From Bradyrhizobium sp. dw_78 (GTDB lineage Bacteria; Pseudomonadota; Alphaproteobacteria; Rhizobiales; Xanthobacteraceae), in contig NZ_JAAVUS010000009.1 of assembly GCF_018449525.1 (NCBI RefSeq), forward strand, positions 296,489 to 360,488: DNA of 64,000 bases, written 5' to 3'. Made by a program: the position numbers and the translations under genes. The notes under the pieces were generated by a model, which had not been told where the DNA came from, made no database searches, and saw nothing but the letters and a program-made list of their open reading frames with translations. Shown piece by piece: positions 33,925 through 43,299 of this stretch. The first letter of the stretch is position 1. Each line of letters begins with the position of its first letter.

Positions 33925-35247
33925 TCAGCGGAAGATGCGCTTGGCGGAACGTTCCGCCGAAGCCATCGCCGTTTTTACATCCTCGCGCCCGGTGCAGTAG
34001 TTCGCGAACATGTCGACCACGACGAAATCGGCAATCGCGGCCGCGGCGTCCTCGCCCATCTTGCCGATTCCGGCCGGTGTCGTGGCGGTCGAGGCGACAT
34101 CGCGGTACGGCGTGTTCTTCGGGTCGGCCGTCCACATCGGATTAGCGGTGTAGCCAAGCAGGAACGGCGACAGATAGCCCTGAGCCGATTCGAGCCAGGG
34201 ATTGAACTGCTCCGGGTCCAGCATGAAGGCGGTGAACGCCTTGCAGGTCTGCGGGAACTTGGTGAAGTTGTAGACCAGGATCGGGAAGCCGAGATGCAAT
34301 TCGCGCAGCTTCCCGTCGACACCGACCGGCAGATGGGCGTGATTGATGTCGGCCGCCATTTGCGGATTTTCGGTCTTCGCCGTGACGTAGATCGAAATAC
34401 CGTTGGTGGTCAGGTAAAGCTGGCCCGCCGCGAATGCCTTGTTGTTGGAACTGTCGTTCCAGGACGCCGTGCCGGGCAGGAAGTTGTCGTAAAGCACCTT
34501 GACATATTCCAGCGCCTTGGCGGTCTCCGGCGAGGTGATGACGACCTTGTTGTTCTGGTCGATCAGATTGCCGCCATGGGCCCATAGCGCCCAATGCAGC
34601 CAGCCATTGGCGTCGCCCGAGGCGTGCCCGAGCGCCATGCCGGCCGGCGTGCCGTTCTTGTTCATTCCCTTGATCAGATCGGCAAAGCCGTCGAGATCTT
34701 TCGGAAACTCCTTGTGGCCGGCTTTCTCGACGGCGGACATGCGATAGTTGATGAGACCGCCGCTGGCGGCGACCGGAATGCCGATCCACTTGCCGTCCTG
34801 TTTGCCATAGGCCTCGCCGGACGGCGCCCAGCCGCCGCATTTCTTGCCGAGATAATCGGCGACGTCGGTCATGTCGGTGCATTTGCTCGGGAACAGGAAC
34901 GGCAGCGAATACAGGCCCCAGACCATGTCGAGGCCCTGCCCGGTATTGGCCGCGACCGACGCCTTGGGCTGGATGTCGTCATAGGATTCGTTCGAGACGC
35001 TGATGGTGACGTTGTTGGCCTTCTGGAAGGCGTCGACGATCTTCATGAACGCGACATCTTCGGCTTCGACGAAACGCTTCCAGCGCAACAGGTTGACCTT
35101 GGCGCCGGCTTCCGGCTTCCACGGCGCGGTCTGCGCCCAGGCCTTCGCATAACCCAGCAATTCCTCGCTCGACATCGTCGCCGCGGCAGCCAGCAGCGTA
35201 GCGCCGCCCTTGAGCAACGAACGTCGGTTGGTCGTAAAATCACTCAT
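33925..35247 (-). CDS. Sugar ABC transporter substrate-binding protein with Tat-type leader
   Basis: A 440-residue type 1 binding protein. The leader has twin arginines (TNRRSLLKGGATLLAAAA), consistent with Tat export. The mature part contains the solute-binding segments VWGLYSLPFLFPSKCTDM and GGNLIDQNNKVVITSPETA. It delivers a carbohydrate or sugar acid to the two permeases that follow. ATG35247 is chosen because the preceding in-frame codons (MVDERANKTG) would place the leader internally. It lies 111 bases upstream of the first permease gene. Confidence 0.88.
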   Translation of the reverse strand: MSDFTTNRRSLLKGGATLLAAAATMSSEELLGYAKAWAQTAPWKPEAGAKVNLLRWKRFVEAEDVAFMKIVDAFQKANNVTISVSNESYDDIQPKASVAANTGQGLDMVWGLYSLPFLFPSKCTDMTDVADYLGKKCGGWAPSGEAYGKQDGKWIGIPVAASGGLINYRMSAVEKAGHKEFPKDLDGFADLIKGMNKNGTPAGMALGHASGDANGWLHWALWAHGGNLIDQNNKVVITSPETAKALEYVKVLYDNFLPGTASWNDSSNNKAFAAGQLYLTTNGISIYVTAKTENPQMAADINHAHLPVGVDGKLRELHLGFPILVYNFTKFPQTCKAFTAFMLDPEQFNPWLESAQGYLSPFLLGYTANPMWTADPKNTPYRDVASTATTPAGIGKMGEDAAAAIADFVVVDMFANYCTGREDVKTAMASAERSAKRIFR

Positions 35248-35322
35248 CTCAAGTCTTCTCCCTGTTTTATTGGCTCGTTCATCGACCAATTGCTTGTTCA
35301 GTTATTTATAGTCGCCTGTAAT

Positions 35323-36384
<1,062 letters not shown>

Positions 36385-36450
36385 ACTTGCTCACCCTCCC
36401 GAAGCTATTTGTTATCCGCGGTGAATGTCCGCGATCCTTATTTGTTGACC

Positions 36451-36461
36451 GGGTCTTACCA
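36451..36461. promoter_or_regulatory. Possible GntR-type operator between ABC ATPase and dehydratase genes
   Basis: GGGTCTTACCA is one base away from the GntR/FadR half-palindrome TGGTnnnACCA, and lies in the divergent promoter region about 65 bases upstream of the ATPase start. No regulator gene is adjacent to test this; a single short match is weak. Confidence 0.3.
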
Positions 36462-36616
36462 GACTTTTTCGGCGCTGTCGTCGGATCAAAGTCGTATTGA
36501 GACCGGCTGTCACGCAAACGTTGCGGTCGGAGCGTCGGCATGCCAACATTGCTCGCCAATATGAAACGACGCACAAAAACAAGGCGTGTGCGCTGCGGGA
36601 GAAACCGGGAGAACCC

Positions 36617-38425
36617 ATGAACAAGCCGCCAGCCGGGACCACCCGGCGTAAACTCCGCTCCAGCGAGTGGTTCGACAACCCCCATAATCCCGGCATGACC
36701 GCGCTCTATCTCGAGCGCTACCTCAATTACGGCCTGACCCGGCACGAGTTGCAATCCGGCAAGCCGATCATCGGCATCGCGCAGACCGGCAACGACCTGT
36801 CACCGTGCAATCGCCACCATCTCGAACTGGCGCACCGGGTCCGCGAAGGAATCCGCGAGGCCGGCGGCATCGCGATGGAATTTCCAACCCACCCGATCCA
36901 GGAAACCGGCAAGCGCCCGACCGCGGCGCTGGACCGCAACCTCGCTTATCTCGGGCTGGTGGAAATCCTGTTCGGCTATCCGCTGGACGGCGTGGTGCTG
37001 ACCACCGGCTGCGACAAGACCACGCCCGCCTGCCTGATGGCGGCGGCCACGGTCAACCTGCCGGCGATCGTGCTTTCCGGCGGCCCGATGCTGAACGGCT
37101 GGCATGACGGCCAGCGCTCCGGATCCGGCACCGTGGTCTGGAAATCCCGCGAACGGCTCGCCGCCGGCGAGATCGACTACGAGGAGTTCATGAATATCGT
37201 GGCCTCGTCGGCGCCCTCGGTCGGCCACTGCAACACCATGGGTACCGCCTCCACCATGAATTCGCTGGCCGAGGCGCTGGGCATGTCGCTGCCGGGCTGC
37301 GCCGCGATCCCCGCGCCCTATCGCGAGCGAAGCCAGATCGCCTATGAAACCGGCAAGCGCATCGTCGACATGGTCTGGGAAGACTTGAAGCCGTCCGACA
37401 TCCTGACGCGACAGGCGTTCGAGAACTGCATCGTCGTCAATTCGGCGATCGGCGGCTCGACCAACGCGCCGATCCATATCAACGCGCTGGCCCGCCATAT
37501 CGGCGTCGAGCTTTCGATCGACGATTGGCAGAAATTCGGCCACGACATTCCGCTCCTGGTGAACATGCAGCCGGCCGGCTTCTATCTCGGCGAGGAATAT
37601 CACCGCGCCGGCGGCGTGCCCGCGGTGGTGCGTGAACTAATGCAGCACAAGCGCATCCACGAAGACGCGCTGACCGTCAACGGCCATAGCATGGGCGACA
37701 ATTGCCGCGAGGCGCCAAAGCCGGATGGCGACGTGATCCGGAGTTACGACAAGCCGCTGGTCAAGGATGCCGGCTTCCTGGTGCTGCGCGGCAATCTGTT
37801 CGATTCCGCCATCATGAAGACCAGCGTGATCTCCAAGGAATTCCGCGATCGCTACTTGAACAATCCGAAGGATCCGAACGCGTTCGAAGGGCGTGCGATC
37901 GTGTTCGAGGGCCCGGAGGACTATCACCACCGGATCGACGATCCCGCACTCGACATCGATGAGCGTTGCGTCCTGTTCATCCGCGGCGCCGGACCGATCG
38001 GCTATCCCGGCGGCGCCGAAGTGGTCAACATGCAGCCGCCGGCGGCGCTGATCAAGCGCGGCATCCTGTCCCTGCCCTGCATCGGCGATGGCCGGCAGTC
38101 CGGCACGTCGGGCTCGCCCTCGATCCTCAATGCCACGCCGGAAGCCGCCGCCGATGGCGGCCTGGCCCTCCTGAAGACTGGCGACAAAGTCCGCATCGAC
38201 CTTAACAAGGGCAGCGCCGATATTATGATTACGGATGAGGAGCTGAAGCGGCGGCGCGCCGAGTTGAAGGCCAAGGGCGGCTTCCCCTATCCGGCCAACC
38301 AGACGCCGTGGCAGGAGCTCTACCGTTCCACCGTCGGCCAGCAGGCCACCGGCGCCTGCATCGAGTTCGCGACGCGCTACCACGACATCGCCGGCCGTGT
38401 CGGCGTCGCGCGGGACAATCATTAG
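36617..38425 (+). CDS. IlvD/Edd family sugar-acid dehydratase (xylonate/arabonate dehydratase-like)
   Basis: A 602-residue protein of the dihydroxy-acid dehydratase family. Fe-S ligand cysteines lie in NDLSPCNRHH, TTGCDKTTPAC and SVGHCNTMGTAST. Running text (RSSEWFDNPHNPGMTALYLE and FEGPEDYHHRIDDPALDI) is close to Caulobacter xylonate dehydratase XylD as I recall it, rather than to branched-chain IlvD. It would dehydrate an aldonic acid to a 2-keto-3-deoxy acid. GGGAGA precedes ATG36617. It is divergent from the sugar importer and followed by two SDR genes, which fits an oxidative non-phosphorylating pentose or aldonate pathway. Confidence 0.88.
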   Translation: MNKPPAGTTRRKLRSSEWFDNPHNPGMTALYLERYLNYGLTRHELQSGKPIIGIAQTGNDLSPCNRHHLELAHRVREGIREAGGIAMEFPTHPIQETGKRPTAALDRNLAYLGLVEILFGYPLDGVVLTTGCDKTTPACLMAAATVNLPAIVLSGGPMLNGWHDGQRSGSGTVVWKSRERLAAGEIDYEEFMNIVASSAPSVGHCNTMGTASTMNSLAEALGMSLPGCAAIPAPYRERSQIAYETGKRIVDMVWEDLKPSDILTRQAFENCIVVNSAIGGSTNAPIHINALARHIGVELSIDDWQKFGHDIPLLVNMQPAGFYLGEEYHRAGGVPAVVRELMQHKRIHEDALTVNGHSMGDNCREAPKPDGDVIRSYDKPLVKDAGFLVLRGNLFDSAIMKTSVISKEFRDRYLNNPKDPNAFEGRAIVFEGPEDYHHRIDDPALDIDERCVLFIRGAGPIGYPGGAEVVNMQPPAALIKRGILSLPCIGDGRQSGTSGSPSILNATPEAAADGGLALLKTGDKVRIDLNKGSADIMITDEELKRRRAELKAKGGFPYPANQTPWQELYRSTVGQQATGACIEFATRYHDIAGRVGVARDNH

Positions 38426-38434
38426 CCAACCATC

Positions 38435-38540
38435 GTCATTCCGGGACACGACAACGTCGCGGGCCTGGAATCCGTCGTTCGGCAGAACATGCGGAGCAAT
38501 GGATTCCGGGTCTGGTGCTGACGCACCATCCCGGAATGAC
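38435..38540. repeat. Intergenic palindromic repeat, GTCATTCCGGG family (long form)
   Basis: GTCATTCCGGG (38435-38445) and CCCGGAATGAC (38530-38540) bound the element. Its right half carries the same GGTGC..GCACC hairpin as the copy at 10783. It lies between the dehydratase stop and the next gene's RBS. Confidence 0.85.
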
Positions 38541-38575
38541 GAACGATAAATGACGAAGATAATGGAGGGAAAACC

Positions 38576-39310
38576 ATGTCAGACCGCCTGAAGGGAAAAC
38601 GCGCCTTCGTGACCGCCGCCGCTGTGGGCATAGGCCGCGCCTGCGCGGTGGCCTTTGCCCGTGAGGGCGCCACGGTTTTTGCAACCGATATCGACGAGGC
38701 CAAGCTCGCCGCATTGAAGAACGAGGGCGTTGCGGAAATAGCGAAGCTCGACGTGCGCGACAGCGCAGCCGTCGCCGCGGTGGCCAGGCGCGCCGGTCGG
38801 GCTGACATCCTGCTCAACGCGGCCGGCTTCGTGCATCACGGCACGGTGCTGGAATGCTCCGACGAGGACTGGAACTTTTCGTTCGACCTCAACGTCAAGT
38901 CGATGCACCGCACCATCAAGGCGTTTCTGCCGGCGATGCTGGAAGCCGGCCACGGTTCGATCGTCAACATCTCCTCCGCCGCCGGCGTGTTCAAGGCCGC
39001 GCCCAACCGTTACGTCTATGGCGCGACCAAGGCTGCCGTCGCGGCGTTGACCCGCTCGGTTGCCACCGACTTCATCACCAAGGGCGTACGCTGCAACTGC
39101 ATCTGTCCCGGCACCATCGAGACGCCGTCGATGCTGCAGCGCGCCGCGACCGCAGGGCCCGGCGGGCGCGACATGTTCGTCGCCCGGCAGCCGATGGGAC
39201 GGCTCGGCACGGCCGAGGAAATCGCATCGCTCGCGGTCTATCTCGCCAGCGACGAGAGTTCGTTCACGACTGGCGTTGCGCACATCATCGACGGCGGCTG
39301 GACGCTTTGA
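38576..39310 (+). CDS. SDR family oxidoreductase (ketodeoxy-sugar-acid dehydrogenase-like)
   Basis: A 244-residue classical SDR. The cofactor motif is TAAAVGIGRA (residues 13-22), which has A in place of the first G of TGxxxGxG. NAAGF carries the NAG-like motif, ISSAAGVF the Ser and YVYGATKAA the Tyr-x-x-x-Lys. Text resembles 2-keto-3-deoxy-L-fuconate dehydrogenases and BDH2-like SDRs. RBS GGAGGG lies 5 bases upstream. Position after the dehydratase suggests oxidation of a ketodeoxy acid or of an aldose; sequence alone does not decide. Confidence 0.82.
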   Translation: MSDRLKGKRAFVTAAAVGIGRACAVAFAREGATVFATDIDEAKLAALKNEGVAEIAKLDVRDSAAVAAVARRAGRADILLNAAGFVHHGTVLECSDEDWNFSFDLNVKSMHRTIKAFLPAMLEAGHGSIVNISSAAGVFKAAPNRYVYGATKAAVAALTRSVATDFITKGVRCNCICPGTIETPSMLQRAATAGPGGRDMFVARQPMGRLGTAEEIASLAVYLASDESSFTTGVAHIIDGGWTL

Positions 39311-39329
39311 GACCGATTGCCCGACAACC

Positions 39330-39434
39330 GTCATTCTGGGATGCGCCGCCCAAATTCGGGTAAACCCGAGTTTGGCCACTCGAATTGCCCAAGTCGGCAA
39401 CAGCCGACTTGGATGGCGCAGGCCCCGGAATGAC
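39330..39434. repeat. Intergenic palindromic repeat, GTCATTCTGGG variant
   Basis: GTCATTCTGGG (39330-39340, one base off the family word) and CCCCGGAATGAC (39423-39434) bound a 105-bp element with internal AAACCCGAGTTTGG and AAGTCGGCAACAGCCGACTT hairpins. It separates the two SDR genes. Confidence 0.8.
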
Positions 39435-39472
39435 GAGAACTAAATTCAGTTTGAGATAAAGGAACCTTCCCC

Positions 39473-40219
39473 ATGAACAAGATCGATCTGAACGGCCGCT
39501 CTGCCATCGTCACCGGCGGCGCGCAGGGGTTTGGGCGCGCGATCGCCGAACGCTTTGTGGCGTCCGGCGCCAAGGTCGCGATCTGGGATCATGACCTGCC
39601 ATTGGCCGAAAAGACCGCCAGGGAAATCGGCCCGGCCGTGACGGCGTTCAAGGTCGACGTCTCCGATCTCGCCGCCGTCGAAAAAGCCCGGGACGCGACG
39701 CTGGCCGCGCTCGGCAAGATCGACATTCTCGTCAACAATGCCGGGATCGCCGGCGTCAACAAGACGGTGTGGGAGACCGATTTCGATGAGTGGCGCAAGG
39801 TGTTGCGCATCAATCTCGACGGTCCGTTCATCTGCTGCAAGGCGATCGTGCCCGTCATGCTCAAGCAAAACTACGGCCGCATCGTCAACATCGCCTCTAT
39901 CGCCGGCAAGGAAGGCAACCCGAACGCCGCACATTATTCGGCATCGAAAGCCGGCCTGATCGCGCTGACCAAATCGCTCGGCAAGGAACTGGCCGGCCAC
40001 GACATCTCGGTCAACGCCGTCACCCCCGCCGCGGCCAGGACCGCGATCTTCGATCAGATGACGCAGCAGCATATCGACTTCATGCTGTCGAAGATTCCGA
40101 AGGGACGGTTCGTGCTGGTGGAAGAACTTGCGGCGATGGCGGCGTGGCTGGCCTCGGAGGATTGCTCGTTCTCCACCGGCGCGGTGTTCGATATTTCCGG
40201 CGGCCGCGCGACCTATTAA
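39473..40219 (+). CDS. SDR family oxidoreductase (sugar dehydrogenase/FabG-like)
   Basis: A 248-residue classical SDR. The NAD(P) motif TGGAQGFGRA is at about residues 14-23, NNAG near 85, catalytic Ser in IASIAGKEG and Tyr-x-x-x-Lys in HYSASKAG. Such enzymes often act as glucose, arabinose or galactose 1-dehydrogenases in aldonate pathways. It is a stand-alone gene between two repeat elements, third in the plus-strand run after the dehydratase, so it probably belongs to the same catabolic set. Confidence 0.85.
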   Translation: MNKIDLNGRSAIVTGGAQGFGRAIAERFVASGAKVAIWDHDLPLAEKTAREIGPAVTAFKVDVSDLAAVEKARDATLAALGKIDILVNNAGIAGVNKTVWETDFDEWRKVLRINLDGPFICCKAIVPVMLKQNYGRIVNIASIAGKEGNPNAAHYSASKAGLIALTKSLGKELAGHDISVNAVTPAAARTAIFDQMTQQHIDFMLSKIPKGRFVLVEELAAMAAWLASEDCSFSTGAVFDISGGRATY

Positions 40220-40223
40220 AGTG

Positions 40224-40266
40224 GACATGATCTTTTCCGAAAACCGGTTTCCGCTTTGCGCCAATG
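40224..40266. repeat. Intergenic repeat, ACCGGTTTCC family
   Basis: CATGATCTTTTCCGAAAACC followed by GGTTTCCGCTTTGCG resembles the abundant 'gatcttttccgaaaaccggtt' intergenic repeat I know from Bradyrhizobium relatives. It shares the (A)ACCGG core with the elements at 24271 and 41988. Confidence 0.55.
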
Positions 40267-40315
40267 CGGCCGCTCCGGTCGGGACGATGGAGATCATGCC
40301 GTCGAGGGACTTGTC

Positions 40316-40723
40316 GTGAGCGGAGCCGTCACCGTCCGGGAGGGCGGCTGCCTGTGCGGCGCGGTCCGCTTCAGGGCGAAAGGCGAACCGGTCAACGTCC
40401 GCATCTGTCACTGCCGCAACTGCCAGAAGGCGACGGGGGCGCCGTTCTTCGCCCGCGCCCTGTTCGAACAGAGCGCGCTGACGGTGGACGGCGAAGTCGG
40501 CCGCTATGCCTCCTCGGAGGCGCTCGACCGTATTTTCTGCAAGACCTGTGGCACCCGGCTGTTTGCCTGGCGCAGCAACGGAACGGTGGCAGGGGTTGCG
40601 CTGGCCGCGTTCGACGACCACAACGTTTTCGAGCCCACCGCACACATCTGGACTTCCGAAAAGATCGATTGGGTGCGGCTCGACGACGGCTTGCCGCAAT
40701 ATCCGGAAGCGGTTCCAGGTTAA
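40316..40723 (+). CDS. GFA-domain protein (glutathione-dependent formaldehyde-activating family)
   Basis: A 135-residue Zn-binding protein started at a GTG (40316) with GAGGGA about 7 bases upstream. It has seven cysteines in the GFA pattern: Cys12, Cys14 (GGCLCGAV), Cys31, Cys33, Cys36 (CHCRNC) and Cys75, Cys78 (FCKTCG). Members bind zinc and some act on S-hydroxymethylglutathione, but most are uncharacterised. An upstream in-frame extension (to 40256) lies in the repeat and is not counted. It precedes the site-2 protease gene by 60 bases. Confidence 0.85.
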   Translation: MSGAVTVREGGCLCGAVRFRAKGEPVNVRICHCRNCQKATGAPFFARALFEQSALTVDGEVGRYASSEALDRIFCKTCGTRLFAWRSNGTVAGVALAAFDDHNVFEPTAHIWTSEKIDWVRLDDGLPQYPEAVPG

Positions 40724-40783
40724 TGCGAAGGCGTGGTAGACATCGCCCCGCCAGTTGCCCCCTCCCGGAACGAATCGATCCCC

Positions 40784-41380
40784 ATGAACAGCACCATCTA
40801 TGCGGTATCGGTCTGGGTGGTGCCGCTCGTGATCGCCATCACCTTCCACGAGGCCGCCCACGGCTTTGTCGCGCACCGGCTCGGCGACGATACGGCCTGG
40901 CATCTCGGCCGGGTCAGTTTCAACCCGCTCAAGCATATCGATCCGTTCGGCACGCTATTGTTGCCGGCCTTCCTGTTGCTGTCCCACTCGCCGTTCCTGT
41001 TCGGCTATGCCAAGCCGGTACCGGTAAATTTTCGCAGGCTGAACCATCCCCGGATCGACAGCGTCTGGGTGGCGCTGGCCGGACCCGCCACCAACATCGT
41101 GCTCGCTCTGGTTGCGGCGGCGGCCTTCCATCTGCTGGACTATGCTCCGCCCAACGCCGCGGCGTGGATCGCCGACAACCTCAAAAATGCCCTCGTTATC
41201 AACGTCGTACTCGCCATTTTCAACATGATACCGATTCCGCCGCTCGACGGCGGCCGGGTCGCGGTCGGCCTGCTGCCGAATGTGCTGGCAATGCCGCTTT
41301 CCCGGCTGGAACCCTATGGCATGCTGATCCTGATCGGACTTCTGATCATCCTGCCTTGGCAGACAGCCAGCTCGGTCTAA
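40784..41380 (+). CDS. Site-2 protease (M50) family membrane protein, C-terminus frameshifted
   Basis: A 198-residue zinc metalloprotease of the S2P family. HEAAH (residues 22-26) in the first helix is the metal motif, and IPIPPLDGGRV in a later helix provides the second active-site segment. About five hydrophobic helices are present. The frame ends ILPWQTASSV, but the -1 frame continues with QLGLNLDVISAILRTATG through RLLLVVTGNA to a TAG at 41463, which reads like the usual C-terminal tail of this family. A one-base insertion near 41357-41372 would explain it. Start ATG40784 is used; a frame from 40733 is open but its extra part is not conserved-looking. Confidence 0.8.
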   Translation: MNSTIYAVSVWVVPLVIAITFHEAAHGFVAHRLGDDTAWHLGRVSFNPLKHIDPFGTLLLPAFLLLSHSPFLFGYAKPVPVNFRRLNHPRIDSVWVALAGPATNIVLALVAAAAFHLLDYAPPNAAAWIADNLKNALVINVVLAIFNMIPIPPLDGGRVAVGLLPNVLAMPLSRLEPYGMLILIGLLIILPWQTASSV

Positions 41381-41486
41381 ATCTTGATGTGATTTCGGCG
41401 ATACTGCGAACGGCGACCGGCTATGTGATCCGGCTACTTCTCGTGGTCACCGGGAACGCGTAGTTCAGCTAGACCCGTCGATTAGA

Positions 41487-41972
41487 GTGGATGACTTTTC
41501 TTCGAATCGTCATCCATCTCTTTATTTTTTGTTCGAGCATGAGGCGACCTTGATCAAAGCGGCCGACATGTTGATTGCGCGACGGGCCGATACCAAGGCC
41601 CGGACGGACTTCGCAACCTGGAAAATGATGGCCAAATTGAACGGCGCCGACACGCTGCCCGTCGAAGCCCAGCACTTTCTCGCCAGCTACAAGGCGCTAC
41701 TCGATAAAACAGCGGAACCCGAGGCGACCGATACCACCATCAACCTGATGTACCGGGCTTATTACGCCGAGATGGGCGGACATGGCACGCCCCCCGACAT
41801 CCGGGCCCATTTGCAGGAGCCGGTGACCGACAACGTCACGGCGTTCAAACGCCCGTCGCCGCAACGATCAAAGAACAAAGGCGGCGCGAGCGGAAAACCC
41901 AGGCTGCCTGTGGCGCTGATTTTCGCCTGCCTTGTCGTCGTCTATGTCGGGTTTCGATATTTCTGGCGATAG
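41487..41972 (+). CDS. Hypothetical tail-anchored protein
   Basis: A 161-residue protein I do not recognise. It has a soluble helical N-terminal domain (ARRADTKARTDFATWKMMAK; YRAYYAEMGGHGTPPDIRAH), a Lys/Pro/Ser-rich linker (about 121-138), and one C-terminal membrane helix (LPVALIFACLVVVYVGFRYF). This arrangement suggests a tail-anchored inner-membrane protein with a cytosolic domain. ATG41487 is used, but a TTG at 41550 with GAGG just upstream is a plausible alternative start that removes the N-terminal 21 residues. The gene stands alone between S2P and the TonB cluster. Confidence 0.5.
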   Translation: MDDFSSNRHPSLYFLFEHEATLIKAADMLIARRADTKARTDFATWKMMAKLNGADTLPVEAQHFLASYKALLDKTAEPEATDTTINLMYRAYYAEMGGHGTPPDIRAHLQEPVTDNVTAFKRPSPQRSKNKGGASGKPRLPVALIFACLVVVYVGFRYFWR

Positions 41973-41987
41973 AGTCTGTTGACGCGC

Positions 41988-42032
41988 CTTCTTCACGCGA
42001 ACCGGAATCCCCGCCCGCTTTCCGGATCATGC
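41988..42032. repeat. Intergenic repeat, GAACCGGAATCC family
   Basis: TTCTTCACGCGAACCGGAA and CCGGATCATGCG are related to the elements at 24271 and 40224. It sits between the hypothetical gene and the stop of tonB. Confidence 0.5.
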
Positions 42033-42033
42033 G

Positions 42034-42822
42034 CTATTTGTTGGCCTTGAAATTAACGTCCAGGCTGTAATGGAACTCGTCATCGGTCAATTTCGCAGGC
42101 GGGCGCGGCACCGGGTCGGACCGCTGGACCATGGAAATGGCCGCTTCATCGTAAAGCGGATCTCCGGATGATTCCAGAACGTTGACGGAGACGACGTGGC
42201 CAAGGCGATTCAGCACCAAATTCACCTTGACCTTGGCGTCCTTGCTTTTCTCGACTTTGGGATAGCGCTTGTGAAGCTCGAAATAGGCGCTGATCTGCCG
42301 GCCCCAATCCGCCGTGAGCTTCAGCTTGTCCTTGCCGATGCCGAGGTTAGGCGCCTTCACCGCCTCGGATTCGCGCGAATCTTCCAACGTCTGCCGAGCG
42401 GTCGCCTCCTGCGCGACCGATTCCTGTGAAGCCGCGGTCTGCACGGTCTCGACTTTCGGATCGTCTTCGGTCGGTTTCTTGGCTTGGTTCTCCGTCACGA
42501 CGCGATCGGGATCCTCGCTCTCGTCCGGCGTGTCCTGCGGCAGATCGGTCGGCTTGATTTCGGCCTTCTGCTCCGCGAGCGCCGGCGAGGCGACCGAGGC
42601 GTCGGCGTCCGGGCCCGGCGGCAAATCGCTGTCCTCGACATGCGGCGATTCCAGTTCGACCCCGACTTCAACCGCATTGGCGCCGAGGGAATCGTCGCCG
42701 TCGTCGGACGACATATGCGCGACCGCGAGCGCCGCGCCGCCGAGATGAAGCGCCAGCGCGCCGACGGCGGCTAAAATCCAGAGCCGCCGGGACGGTTTTT
42801 GCTCAAGCACCAGGTCGGACAT
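42034..42822 (-). CDS. tonB: TonB family energy transducer
   Basis: A 262-residue protein with one N-terminal membrane helix (WILAAVGALALHLGGAALAV, about 14-34), a long acidic/Pro-containing periplasmic spacer (about 40-160), and a C-terminal TonB domain (AYFELHKRYPK ... VLESSGDPLYDEAAISMVQ). It couples the proton motive force gathered by ExbBD to outer-membrane receptors. It follows ExbD by 3 bases on the minus strand and so closes the TonB-ExbD-ExbB operon. The spacer is rich in Glu, Asp and Gln rather than the Pro-Lys repeats of the E. coli protein. Confidence 0.9.
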   Translation of the reverse strand: MSDLVLEQKPSRRLWILAAVGALALHLGGAALAVAHMSSDDGDDSLGANAVEVGVELESPHVEDSDLPPGPDADASVASPALAEQKAEIKPTDLPQDTPDESEDPDRVVTENQAKKPTEDDPKVETVQTAASQESVAQEATARQTLEDSRESEAVKAPNLGIGKDKLKLTADWGRQISAYFELHKRYPKVEKSKDAKVKVNLVLNRLGHVVSVNVLESSGDPLYDEAAISMVQRSDPVPRPPAKLTDDEFHYSLDVNFKANK

Positions 42823-42825
42823 GGG

Positions 42826-43296
42826 CTAAGGTTTGGGGCTTTGGGACGCGGATGGCTGCGCGGAATCATCCGGAACGCCCTCGAGCGCCACCAGTTTCAT
42901 CCGGTAGTTTCCCTTGCGCAGCAGTTCGAGCACGTCCATCAATTCGCCATAAGGCACCTGGCGGTCGGCGCGAACGAACACCAGCCGTTGCGGATTGCTT
43001 GCGGACGAGGAATCGAGCGTGTTGATCAGATCGGTGCGCTTGACCGAGGTTTCCCCGATCGCCAGCGTCAGGTCGGGCTTGATGCTGACATAGACCGGCT
43101 TGTCCGGCTTCTTCTGCGGGTTCGCGGTCGAGGTCGGTAGATCGATCGGAAGGTCGACGGTCGACAGCGGCGCCGCCACCATGAAGATGATCAGAAGAAC
43201 AAGAATGACATCGATGAAGGGCGTGACGTTGATGTCATGCGTCTCGCCGAAATCGTCATCGTCATCCAGGTCGCCATTTCCGAGCGCGATGGCCAT
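42826..43296 (-). CDS. exbD: ExbD biopolymer transport protein
   Basis: A 156-residue protein with one N-terminal membrane helix. The proton-relay Asp is Asp29 in DINVTPFIDVILVLLIIF, equivalent to E. coli ExbD Asp25. The periplasmic C-terminal part (KRTDLINTLD, YGELMDVLELLRKGNYRM) follows. The gene begins 3 bases after exbB and ends 3 bases before tonB, an arrangement that implies cotranscription. Confidence 0.92.
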   Translation of the reverse strand: MAIALGNGDLDDDDDFGETHDINVTPFIDVILVLLIIFMVAAPLSTVDLPIDLPTSTANPQKKPDKPVYVSIKPDLTLAIGETSVKRTDLINTLDSSSASNPQRLVFVRADRQVPYGELMDVLELLRKGNYRMKLVALEGVPDDSAQPSASQSPKP

Positions 43297-43299
43297 CGC

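Noticed and set aside
40264..41463. 399-codon plus-strand frame overlapping GFA and S2P genes
   Set aside because: Only its last 30 codons read like protein (the S2P tail); the rest is an out-of-frame reading of the GFA and S2P genes.
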